The notes under the pieces: model-generated
The model's input: only the letters and a program-made list of their open reading frames with translations
Database searches by the model: none
Told to the model about the DNA's origin: nothing
In this document: piece by piece, positions 56,704-64,000 of the stretch
Numbering within the stretch: position 1 is the first letter of the stretch
Layout of the letters: every line of letters begins with the position of its first letter
Program-made: the position numbers and the translations under genes
NCBI RefSeq assembly: GCF_000819985.1
Contig: NZ_CDBZ01000179.1
Location: forward strand, 1 to 64,000
Reading direction: 5' to 3'
Origin: Aeromonas media
Lineage (GTDB): Bacteria > Pseudomonadota > Gammaproteobacteria > Enterobacterales > Aeromonadaceae
Length of the DNA: 64,000 nucleotides

Positions 56704-56729
56704 CAAGCCCTGCCGAGGGGCAGGGCTTG
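56704..56729 (-). terminator. Terminator of the M3-type peptidase
   Basis: CAAGCCCTGCC and GGCAGGGCTTG form a strong stem. The minus-strand tail is TTCATTT, a weak T-run. Confidence 0.65.
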
Positions 56730-56745
56730 ATGGTGGAGGAGCGCC

Positions 56746-58596
56746 TCACAGGGCGGCGGCGGACTCACGCTGATAATGCTGGCGGATCCAGGTCTCGAAG
56801 TCGGCCAGCATGCGGCCCTCCGACTCGCGGTTGTCGGCAATCAGCTCGGCGCCGTGCATCACTCGGATGTGGGCGTCGAGGGGCGTCCCCTCTCCGGCCG
56901 GTGGGCGCTGGCGCGCCGCCGCCATGCAGGCTGCGGCCGTCGCCCACGCCTGCGCCACACTCTGGTTGCACGCCTCGGCTAGGGGAACGGCACTGAAGCC
57001 TTCGCCAGTGAGGCTGCGTAGCGTCTCGTCATGGGTCATGCCGTTGCCCGGCCCCCAGTAATGGGCGGCCAGATCCGGCCCGATGCGCGGGTTGTCGGTG
57101 AGGTAGCCGTCGCGCCCCAGGAAGTAGGCACGGGTCTGCTCCACCGCCATCAGCGCCAGCAGGTAGCCGTGATAGGCGCAGGCCGACTCCTGGTTGAGCA
57201 GGTGCGGGATCGCCAGCAGCGGGCGCGGGCTCTCCACACCCAGGATGGTGAGCTCCCAGCGCCGGGCCAGCGCCAGCACCGCCTCGGGAGTGCGCTCACT
57301 GTCTGCCATGGCGTAGAGATCCCGCTCGAAGTAGGCCACCAGCGCAATCTGGCGCTCGTTGAAGGCGCGAAACGGCTGGCGCGCCTCGATCATCGCCTTG
57401 ATGAGCTCGTCGGGAATCGCCTCCCCCTCCCCATTCCTGGCATAGCGCTTGAGCCAGTCCGCGTCGTCCAGCAGGCTGTCGCAGAACATGGACTGGGTCT
57501 CGGCATAGGCCATGGAAGTGGGGGGAAACTCCTGGGAGAAGCAGGGGGCGTTGCCGGTGACATTGGCAAAGTGCGCCGCGTGGCCTCCCTCGTGGAACAG
57601 GGTGTTGAGGCCGCTCCAGCCGCTGCCCACCTGGGCCGGATCCGCCAGGCTAGTGAAGTTGACCACCGCCGGGACCCACTCCCCCTCCTGCCAGAAGCTC
57701 GGCACCGGGCCGTGGCAGAAACCGTTCTCGTATTTCCCCTCCCGGGTCAGCAGATCCAGGGTGAGGGTGGCACCGCGATACTGGATGCCGAGGCGGCGGA
57801 AGCTCTCGACCCAATCCTGCAGCGCCCGGGAGAAGGGCACGTAGGGGTCGAGCTGGCGGGTCACGTCGCCACTCACGCTGTAGCGCAGGTTGTGGGGCAG
57901 CAGGGCCGCTTCTCCCTTGGCGGCTTTCAGCTCCGCCAGGCTCTGGTGTACCCGCTGCTCGGTGCGGCTGATAAAGTCATCGAGCACGGCGAACAGCTGC
58001 TCCGGGCTCATCTGCTCGTTCTTGTGCACCTTGTAGTCGAAGTAGTCCCGATAACCCATGGCCCGGGCGAAGCGGTTGCGCAGGGCCACCACCTCGAGGA
58101 AGCCGTTGCCGACCACCCACTGCTCCAGGGTGTGGAACATGGCGAGCGCACTCTGGCGCACCGCCTCGTCGCTACTTGCGGCCAGCGCCGTGCTGGCGGC
58201 GGGCAGACTGCCGGCCACCTGGCGGCCCTGCTCGTCCAGCAAAGTCAGCTTCAACCCCTTGCGGCGGGCAAAGAGATCCGCCTCGGCGACCACCAGCTCG
58301 TCCATCAGGGCGGCGGCGGCCGGCTCCTCGATGACGTTGCACTCGAAGAAAGCCACCCAGCCCGCCAGGCCGCGCCTGAGAGCGGGCTCCTCGGCCTGGG
58401 CCTGCATCTCCCGCAATGCGGGCAGCCTGGCCGGATCGGCGCAGAACGCCTTGTAGGCCTGCTCGGCGGCGGTGAAACCGGCCTGATCGTCGCTGGTACC
58501 CATGTAGGTGGACCAGAACAGATCCTCCTTGCGCCTGTGTACCCTCAGGTAGTCGGCGTTGAGCTGGTTCAAGTAATTCCTGGCAATGGAACTCAT
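56746..58596 (-). CDS. M3-family zinc metallopeptidase (oligoendopeptidase-like)
   Basis: Cytoplasmic oligopeptidase. The 616-residue product is helical, with the zinc motif HEGGH in TLFHEGGHAAHF (about residue 345) and the downstream Glu in SMAYAETQSMF. No signal peptide. AAGAGGGA lies before ATG 58594-58596. It is alone, with its own hairpin terminator. Confidence 0.85.
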   Translation of the reverse strand: MSSIARNYLNQLNADYLRVHRRKEDLFWSTYMGTSDDQAGFTAAEQAYKAFCADPARLPALREMQAQAEEPALRRGLAGWVAFFECNVIEEPAAAALMDELVVAEADLFARRKGLKLTLLDEQGRQVAGSLPAASTALAASSDEAVRQSALAMFHTLEQWVVGNGFLEVVALRNRFARAMGYRDYFDYKVHKNEQMSPEQLFAVLDDFISRTEQRVHQSLAELKAAKGEAALLPHNLRYSVSGDVTRQLDPYVPFSRALQDWVESFRRLGIQYRGATLTLDLLTREGKYENGFCHGPVPSFWQEGEWVPAVVNFTSLADPAQVGSGWSGLNTLFHEGGHAAHFANVTGNAPCFSQEFPPTSMAYAETQSMFCDSLLDDADWLKRYARNGEGEAIPDELIKAMIEARQPFRAFNERQIALVAYFERDLYAMADSERTPEAVLALARRWELTILGVESPRPLLAIPHLLNQESACAYHGYLLALMAVEQTRAYFLGRDGYLTDNPRIGPDLAAHYWGPGNGMTHDETLRSLTGEGFSAVPLAEACNQSVAQAWATAAACMAAARQRPPAGEGTPLDAHIRVMHGAELIADNRESEGRMLADFETWIRQHYQRESAAAL

Positions 58597-58889
58597 AAAT
58601 TCCCTCTTGTTATGGGGTCACCCACAGGGGTGCCCACTCCTTTTTGGTGAAATGCCAACTCATTCACACTTCCTGCAAATAGGGCCGGCAAATGGTGCGC
58701 CGGGATGCGCCAGACCACGCTATCAAAAGCGAGGGTCCCTGTCTGCTGGCTATACTGGTTGCCAAAAAACTCAATTGGTGGTCAATCATCACAACCCATT
58801 GAAAGTTAAATAAATGTTAACCAAAAACAATCGAGGCCAGCCAACTGACCGGCCCTCACCATATCCGCACGGGAAAGAAGGAAAAGACT
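58597..58889. promoter_or_regulatory. Divergent promoter region, peptidase and chemoreceptor
   Basis: 293 bases between two divergent starts. TATACT at 58751-58756 could be a -10 box for the chemoreceptor but has no clear -35. Nothing else is supported. Confidence 0.35.
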
Positions 58890-60584
58890 ATGTTCAAGCT
58901 CGGTGATATCGCCGTGAGTCGCAAACTGATGCTGCTGCTCTCGGTGGCGCTGGTCGGCTTCATCGCACTGCTGCTCATCTCGGCCAGTGCCCTGCATCGC
59001 AACCTGATGAGTGAGCGGGAAGCCCGATTACAGGCGGTGCTGGATCTCGCCATGAGCCGGATCCAGACCCTCGCCGCCACCCTGCCCGCCCCAGAGGCGC
59101 AGGCCGAGGCCAAGGCCATGCTCGACAGCATGCGCTTCGATGGCGACAACTATCTGTTCGTACTGGATGAGAATCGCCGTGTGGTGGTGCATCCCGCCAA
59201 GCCCGAGCTGGTCGGCCAGCAGATGGGCGCGCCCGACGCCGCCCCCGCCGATGCCCACTGGCAACGCATGGTGGATCTGGGCAAGGGAGGCCATCAGGGT
59301 CGTCTTGAATACCAATGGATCTCCCCCTCCGGCGAGGTGGCCCAGAAGATGTCACTGGTGGCCGGCTACCAGCCCTGGGGCTGGATCCTGGGCTCCGGTC
59401 TCTTGCTGCAAGACATCGAGGCCACCATCTGGTCCCAGTATGAGCTGATGGGAGGGGCCACCCTGCTGGTGATCCTGCTGATGGGATGGCTGGGGGTGGC
59501 CATCAGCCGCTCCATCGTCAAGCCACTGGCCGAGATCAAGGGGGCCATGGCCCAGGTGGCAGCCGGCGATCTGGTGGTGAGCATCCCGGTGCATGGCAAG
59601 GATGAGCTGGGGGCCGTCGCCACCAGCACCAATCAGGGACTGGACGCCATTCGTCACGCCCTGCTGGAAGCCAGCCAGGGGGCTCGCAACGTGGCGGATG
59701 CCGCCCTGCGCATCGCCGCCTCCGCCGAGCAGACCAATCAGGCGGTCAACAACCAGCGGGATCAGCTGGCCCAGCTCGCCACCGCCATGAACGAGATGAG
59801 CGCCACCATCTCGGACGTGGCGGGTCACGCCGAGAACACGGCCCGCGACACCCAGGACGCCACCAGCGAGGCCGGACTCGGCAACAAAGACGTCCACGCC
59901 AGCGTGCACGGCATCCAGGCACTCGCCACCGAGGTGGAGCAGGCCACCCATCAGGTCAATCGGCTCAAGGAGGGGGTGATGCAGATAGGCGAGGTGACGG
60001 CCGTCATCAGCGCCATCTCGGATCAGACCAATCTGCTGGCCCTCAACGCCGCCATCGAGGCGGCCCGCGCTGGCGAGCAGGGTCGCGGCTTCGCCGTGGT
60101 GGCCGACGAGGTGCGCCAGCTGGCCAGCCGCACCCGCCACTCCACCGAGGAGATCCAGAGCACCATCACCCAGTTGCAGCAGCGGGCGATGACCGCTGCC
60201 AGCGCCATGGACGCCAGCCGCAAGCTGGCGGAGAGCAGCGTCGGCCAGTCCGAGAAGGCGGGGCAGGATCTCTCCCTCATCGTCAATCACATCCAGCACG
60301 TGAGCGACATGGCGACCCAGATCGCCACTGCGGCGGAGCAGCAGAGCATGGTGGCCGAGGACATGAACCGCAACGTCAGCGGCATCAATGACTCGGCCCT
60401 GGAGATGTCCCAGGCCGCATCCCAGCTGGCCCGGGAGAGCGAGCTGCTGGCCGGACTCTCCCGCAGCCTGGACGAGCGGCTGGCGGTGTTCAGGCTCGGC
60501 AATGGCCTCTCCCGGGATCTGTCGCCCGGTCAGGCTCCGCGCCCCTCGCCCTCCCGCCGCACAGACCAGTACCCGCACCACTGA
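58890..60584 (+). CDS. Methyl-accepting chemotaxis protein with Cache domain
   Basis: Transmembrane chemoreceptor. The 564-residue product has a first membrane helix (about residues 14-34) and a periplasmic single Cache-type domain ([20 protein letters not shown] and [14 protein letters not shown]). A second helix lies near 192-210. A HAMP domain ([20 protein letters not shown]) and signalling domain with [20 protein letters not shown] follow. There is no C-terminal pentapeptide. The ligand is unknown; Cache_2 receptors often sense small organic acids. Confidence 0.93.
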   Translation: MFKLGDIAVSRKLMLLLSVALVGFIALLLISASALHRNLMSEREARLQAVLDLAMSRIQTLAATLPAPEAQAEAKAMLDSMRFDGDNYLFVLDENRRVVVHPAKPELVGQQMGAPDAAPADAHWQRMVDLGKGGHQGRLEYQWISPSGEVAQKMSLVAGYQPWGWILGSGLLLQDIEATIWSQYELMGGATLLVILLMGWLGVAISRSIVKPLAEIKGAMAQVAAGDLVVSIPVHGKDELGAVATSTNQGLDAIRHALLEASQGARNVADAALRIAASAEQTNQAVNNQRDQLAQLATAMNEMSATISDVAGHAENTARDTQDATSEAGLGNKDVHASVHGIQALATEVEQATHQVNRLKEGVMQIGEVTAVISAISDQTNLLALNAAIEAARAGEQGRGFAVVADEVRQLASRTRHSTEEIQSTITQLQQRAMTAASAMDASRKLAESSVGQSEKAGQDLSLIVNHIQHVSDMATQIATAAEQQSMVAEDMNRNVSGINDSALEMSQAASQLARESELLAGLSRSLDERLAVFRLGNGLSRDLSPGQAPRPSPSRRTDQYPHH

Positions 60585-60601
60585 CCACCTGACACAGTCC
60601 C

Positions 60602-60635
60602 ATTCCCTGCCGGCCCCGCCGACAGGGGATTTTTT
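60602..60635 (+). terminator. Terminator of the Cache chemoreceptor
   Basis: ATTCCCTG pairs with CAGGGGAT and an inner CGG/CCG stem, followed by T residues. Confidence 0.75.
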
Positions 60636-60855
60636 CATCAATGAAAAATGTCACGACCTCGCATCTTTTCAACAGAATGGGCGAACTAACCCCAACTTGA
60701 TGGATTAAATATAAATTTAAAAACAATGAGTTAAGTTATTGCTCTACTCCAATGAGATCAAGTTGCAAAGATTTATACTTAATAATTTAATCAAAAAAAG
60801 CCATCATGACTGTGTCGTCATCAAAGGCGACACCCTGACCCTTTATGTAGTCATT

Positions 60856-60930
60856 TGGCAAACTGGTTGAAAGGCCAGGACGCAAAGCCTCCGGTCTAAA
60901 GACATGTCGTCCAGGATAGCGGGGTTGCCA
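60856..60930 (+). ncRNA. c-di-GMP-I riboswitch (GEMM) upstream of gbpA
   Basis: The stretch matches the GEMM-I consensus: closing stem TGGCAA/TTGCCA, GGACGCAAAGCCTCCGG core, a GAAA-type tetraloop (GGTTGAAAGGCC) and the 3' AGGATAGCGGGGTTGCC. Vibrio cholerae carries the same class (Vc1) before gbpA. A hairpin CACAC-TCAG-GTGTG (60929-60942) overlaps the closing stem by two bases. GGGGAATTCCCC (60947-60958) follows. These may form the expression platform. The gene start lies 67 bases after the aptamer. Confidence 0.93.
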
Positions 60931-60997
60931 CACTCAGGTGTGTCACGGGGAATTCCCCTGCCAACTTGACTGCCCACATCACCGAACAGAGGAATGT

Positions 60998-62422
60998 ATG
61001 GCAGCAAAAATCAAACTCAATCATGTGGCCACCGCGCTGGCGTTGCTCGCCAGCGGCGGCGCGCTCGCCCACGGCTACATCAGCCAGCCGGAAGGGCGCA
61101 ACTATCTGTGCAAGACCGGCGGCAACAGCCAGTGCGGCGCCATTCAATGGGAGCCACAGAGCCTGGAGGCGCCGTCCGGCTTCCCCAATGGCGGCCCCGC
61201 CGACGGCCAGATCGCCTCGGCCGGTCATCCACAATTCGCTGAGCTCAACGCCCAGACCAGCGATCGCTGGACCAAGCGACAGGTGCAGGCCGGCCCCTTC
61301 GCCATCGGCTGGACCTTCACCGCCAACCATGTCACCCGCAACTGGCGCTACTACCTCACCAAGCAGGAGTGGAATCCGAACCAGCCGCTGACCAGGGACT
61401 CCTTCGATCTCAATCCGTTCTGTGTCATCGACGGGGGCATGGTGCAACCGCCCAAACAGGTCACCCATCAGTGCACCCTGCCGGCGCGCACCGGTCATCA
61501 GGTCATCCTCGGCGTCTGGGAAGTGGGAGATACCGCCAACAGCTTCTACAACCTGATCGATGTCCAGTTCGACGGCGGCACCCAGCCACCGCTGACCTGG
61601 AGCCAGGGCGGGACCATCTACCCCTCCACCGATCTGGTTGCCGGCGACAAGGCCAAGACCCGGGTATTCGACGCCAACGGCGAGCGCACCGATCTGCAGA
61701 CAGTGCTGACCATAGGTTCCGCCGAGCAGGGTCAAAAGAACAACTGGGCCCACGATCTGGCCGCCAAGATCAACGCCGAGCAGAGCCAGATCCGCGCTGG
61801 TCAGCAAGGCTCCGATGGCCAGTTCAACCCGGTCTACGGCCAGAATCCCGTCTACCTGAAGGCGGGCAGCAACCTGCAGCGGGTCGAGGTCCAGCTCGAG
61901 CAGCAGCAACCCCCGGTGAATGACGGCATCAGCGTGAGCGGGCTGGAGAACGAATACCTGCTCGACAACGGCAAGGTCACCCTCAACTTCACCGTCACGG
62001 CCGAGGGGGATCTCGCGGTCACCAACACCCTGTATGACCACGGTGGCGCCGCCAAGGGTCAAACCAGTGCCGACATCAAGGACAGCAGCCAGAGCTTCAC
62101 CATGGAGGTCAGCGGTCTGAGCGCCGGTCACCACCAACTGGTGATCGAGGGCAAGCCGAAGGCGGGCGGCGCCCCCCTGCAGCAGACCGTGGATCTGATG
62201 TTCAAGGATCCGGCCAGCGGCGGTGACTACCAGTACAGTTTCCCGGAGGGGCTCAAATCCTATGCGGCAGGCACCAAGGTACTGCAGCCGAAAGATGGCA
62301 AGATCTATCAGTGCAAGCCCTACCCCTACAGCGGCTGGTGCACCATCTGGACAAGCACTGCGACCCAGTATGAGCCCGGTGTGGGCACCAACTGGCAGGA
62401 TGCCTGGACCCTGGTGAACTGA
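60998..62422 (+). CDS. gbpA: GlcNAc-binding protein / lytic polysaccharide monooxygenase GbpA
   Basis: Secreted chitin-adhesion protein with AA10 copper monooxygenase activity. The 474-residue product has a signal peptide ending ALA, so that the mature N-terminus is His25 (HGYISQPEGRNYLC), the first copper ligand. The AA10 domain (about 25-205) includes QAGPFAIGWTFTANHVT with the second His. Two middle domains follow (about 215-400), then a C-terminal CBM73-like chitin domain (SGWCTIW, WQDAW). ATG 60998-61000 has GAGGA upstream and lies behind the c-di-GMP riboswitch. Confidence 0.95.
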   Translation: MAAKIKLNHVATALALLASGGALAHGYISQPEGRNYLCKTGGNSQCGAIQWEPQSLEAPSGFPNGGPADGQIASAGHPQFAELNAQTSDRWTKRQVQAGPFAIGWTFTANHVTRNWRYYLTKQEWNPNQPLTRDSFDLNPFCVIDGGMVQPPKQVTHQCTLPARTGHQVILGVWEVGDTANSFYNLIDVQFDGGTQPPLTWSQGGTIYPSTDLVAGDKAKTRVFDANGERTDLQTVLTIGSAEQGQKNNWAHDLAAKINAEQSQIRAGQQGSDGQFNPVYGQNPVYLKAGSNLQRVEVQLEQQQPPVNDGISVSGLENEYLLDNGKVTLNFTVTAEGDLAVTNTLYDHGGAAKGQTSADIKDSSQSFTMEVSGLSAGHHQLVIEGKPKAGGAPLQQTVDLMFKDPASGGDYQYSFPEGLKSYAAGTKVLQPKDGKIYQCKPYPYSGWCTIWTSTATQYEPGVGTNWQDAWTLVN

Positions 62423-62435
62423 TCCCCTCAATCAG

Positions 62436-62460
62436 AAGAGGCCCGAGCGGCCTCTTTTTT
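62436..62460 (+). terminator. Terminator of gbpA
   Basis: AAGAGGCC-CGAGC-GGCCTCTT followed by T residues. Confidence 0.88.
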
Positions 62461-62521
62461 GTGCCTGTCATCCGCGCTCCCGGTGCCTTGCAGCACCCTG
62501 GGCCCCAGTCGGAAAAATCCC

Positions 62522-63052
62522 ATGACGAAAGACTACTATGACCCCCTGAGCCGCCTGCTGCACTGGTTGATGGCCGCCGTCATCCTCTACGCCACCCTGG
62601 CGGGCTACCTGATGCACCTGGTGATCGACAGCCACCCCAGGCTGTTTCAGTTTCTGTCGGTGTTGAACATGTCGATGGCGACCCTGATCACCCCGCTCTT
62701 CCTGCTACGCTGGGGCTGGCGGCACTGGCGCGCCCCCCTGCCCGAAGATAAGGCCGAGCCTCACCATCCCGCCGCCCGGCTGGCTCACGCCCTGCTCTAC
62801 GGCCTGATGTGCATCGTGCTGTTGAGCGGCTTCCTGATGCTGGAGCAGGGTTATTCCCTGTTTTGGCTCTACCCGGTCGGCAACCCCATCGATGTACCTG
62901 AGGTCAACGCCTTCTTCTTCGGCGTGCATCGCCTCGGCTGCCTGTTACTGGCGGCGCTGGTCCTGCTGCACGTGGCCGCCGCCCTCTACCATCACAGGAT
63001 CAAGGGGGATCGCACCCTGTATCGCATGTTGGGTCCCCAGAGCAGGCGCTAA
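62522..63052 (+). CDS. Cytochrome b561-like membrane protein
   Basis: Diheme b-type cytochrome of the bacterial b561 family that passes electrons across or within the inner membrane. The 176-residue product has four membrane helices with His residues in LLHWLMA, GYLMHLV, HRLGCLLL and LLHVAAALYHH that would ligate heme. ATG 62522-62524 is chosen. Electron partner unknown. Confidence 0.85.
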   Translation: MTKDYYDPLSRLLHWLMAAVILYATLAGYLMHLVIDSHPRLFQFLSVLNMSMATLITPLFLLRWGWRHWRAPLPEDKAEPHHPAARLAHALLYGLMCIVLLSGFLMLEQGYSLFWLYPVGNPIDVPEVNAFFFGVHRLGCLLLAALVLLHVAAALYHHRIKGDRTLYRMLGPQSRR

Positions 63053-63095
63053 CCAATGAGTGAGGCTCTGGGCCTGGCTGAAGAGCCGAATAAGC

Positions 63096-63124
63096 AACAG
63101 GGAGCCATCGGCTCCCTGTTTTTT
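63096..63124. terminator. Terminator between cytochrome b561 and the CysB-type gene
   Basis: AACAGGGAGCC-ATC-GGCTCCCTGTT followed by T residues on the plus strand. Confidence 0.8.
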
Positions 63125-63141
63125 CAGACCATGCGCCACAT

Positions 63142-64000
63142 TCAGATCTGGTAATCGAGCAGCGGCTCGTTGCTCATGGCCCTGGCCTGGATCTCCGCCA
63201 GCGCCAGCTCGGGGTTGCAGAGCTGGATGAACTGCCAGGTGAAGTTGTGCTGGAACTGCCCCTGCTTGAGGCCTATCCAGGCGGTGTGCGGCGCAAACAA
63301 CCGGCTGCCGTCGAGCTGCACCAGCCCCTTGTCCCGCTGGGGATCGAACGCCATGTCAGCCAGTATGCCCACCCCCATCTCCAGCTCGACATAGGTCTTG
63401 ATGACGTCGGAGTCCTGGGCGGTCAGCAGGATCTGCGGATGTATCCCCGCCTCGGCGAAGGCCTCATCCACCCGCACCCGCCCCGTCAGGCCCGCCTGAT
63501 AGGTCACTATGGGCCAATGGGCCAGGGCCGCCAGGGTGAGCTCCCGCTCTGCGGTGAGCGGGTGCTGCTCCGGCACCACTATATTGTGGTGCCAGCGGTA
63601 GTAGGGAAAGGCCACCACACCTTCGCTCTTGTCGAGCTGCTCGCTGCTGATGCCAATGTCCACCTCGCCGGTCTGCACCAGCCGCACTATCTCCTCCGGG
63701 CTGCCCTGGCGCAGCTCCAGCTGCACCAGGGGGAACTGCTCGCGAAACGCCTTCACCACACGGGGCAGGGCATAGCGCGCCTGGGTGTGAGTGGTCGCTA
63801 CCAGCAGCCGCCCCGAATCACGGTTGGCGAAGGTGCTGGCTAGTTTGCGGATGTTGTCTGCATCCCCAAGGATGCGCTCGGCGATCACCAGCAGCTCCTT
63901 GCCCGGCTCCGTCATGCCGAGCAGTCGCTTGCCGTAACGGATGAAGAGCGCGAGCCCCAGCTCCTCCTCCAGCTCGCGGATATGGCGGCTGACCCCGGAC
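63142..64000 (-). CDS. cysB: CysB-family LysR regulator, 5' end missing
   Basis: Sulfur-assimilation type regulator. The visible 286 residues include the end of the helix-turn-helix domain (SGVSRHIRELEEELGL) and the effector domain with the CysB/Cbl signature ATTHTQARYALP, QGSPEEIV and AQDSDVIKTYVELEMGVG. The start lies beyond the window, so the N-terminal 30-40 residues are not seen. The paralogue Cbl is possible. Confidence 0.82.
   Translation of the reverse strand, partial: SGVSRHIRELEEELGLALFIRYGKRLLGMTEPGKELLVIAERILGDADNIRKLASTFANRDSGRLLVATTHTQARYALPRVVKAFREQFPLVQLELRQGSPEEIVRLVQTGEVDIGISSEQLDKSEGVVAFPYYRWHHNIVVPEQHPLTAERELTLAALAHWPIVTYQAGLTGRVRVDEAFAEAGIHPQILLTAQDSDVIKTYVELEMGVGILADMAFDPQRDKGLVQLDGSRLFAPHTAWIGLKQGQFQHNFTWQFIQLCNPELALAEIQARAMSNEPLLDYQI

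Noticed and set aside
60947-60958. GGGGAATTCCCC as a stand-alone operator before gbpA.
   Set aside because: It lies just after the riboswitch aptamer and is more simply explained as part of the RNA expression platform.

Overview
The window reads as a piece of a gammaproteobacterial chromosome, most likely Aeromonas. The coding DNA is GC-rich and tightly packed. Gene order such as ruvAB-cydABX-ybgEC-tolQRAB-pal-cpoB-tRNA(Lys/Val) is shared with Vibrio and Enterobacteria. The accessory content (secreted pullulanase, chitin-binding GbpA behind a c-di-GMP riboswitch, sphingomyelinase, many chemoreceptors) fits an aquatic, host- and chitin-associated bacterium. The genus is inferred from protein character and synteny, not from a database search. 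I saw no insertion sequence, prophage, integron or CRISPR array.

Layout. 1-561: an alternating tRNA-Val/tRNA-Lys array with an exact 220-bp period, read leftward from a stringent-type promoter. 736-6370: the Tol-Pal envelope system with ybgC. 6579-9713: cytochrome bd oxidase (cydABX-ybgE), with a long AT-rich upstream region holding two perfect FNR-type boxes. 10.3-10.6 kb: a small transcription unit that may encode a 26-residue peptide. 10650-12350: ruvAB behind a LexA box, divergent from proS. 14.4-20.7 kb: mixed metabolic and envelope genes. 20.8-26.3 kb: an Aer-like chemoreceptor, a Pho-boxed sphingomyelinase with a translationally coupled lipase-chaperone-like partner, and a PhoD-type phosphatase. 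26.4-31 kb: a DEAD-box helicase, tpx, and a zinc/cadmium/lead ATPase with a MerR-type promoter. 31.1-35.2 kb: a lipoprotein pullulanase. 35.9-37.2 kb: a CDF exporter divergent from an RcnR-type repressor. 37.3-49.1 kb: a cellulose operon, bcsGRQABZC. 49.5-51.8 kb: tyrB and a LysR regulator. 52.2-55.8 kb: a YjjW/YjjI glycyl-radical pair and azlCD. 55.9-60.6 kb: an L,D-transpeptidase, an M3-type peptidase and a Cache chemoreceptor. 60.8-62.4 kb: c-di-GMP-I riboswitch and gbpA. 62.5-64 kb: a cytochrome b561 and a CysB-family regulator cut by the window end.

How genes work together. Two c-di-GMP outputs sit 11 kb apart: cellulose synthase (PilZ domain in BcsA) and the riboswitch-controlled GbpA. 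Both point to a surface or chitin attachment lifestyle. Phosphate scavenging is suggested by the Pho box before the sphingomyelinase operon and the adjacent phosphatase. Oxygen-dependent respiration and anaerobic metabolism (cyd, YjjI/YjjW) are both present.

The observations I would look at first are these. An 8-base homopolymer splits bcsG into two frames. A duplicated cpoB 5' end lies between pal and cpoB. A small promoter-peptide-terminator unit lies upstream of cydA. The sphingomyelinase is paired with a foldase-like protein. A degenerate tandem repeat separates the helicase gene from tpx.
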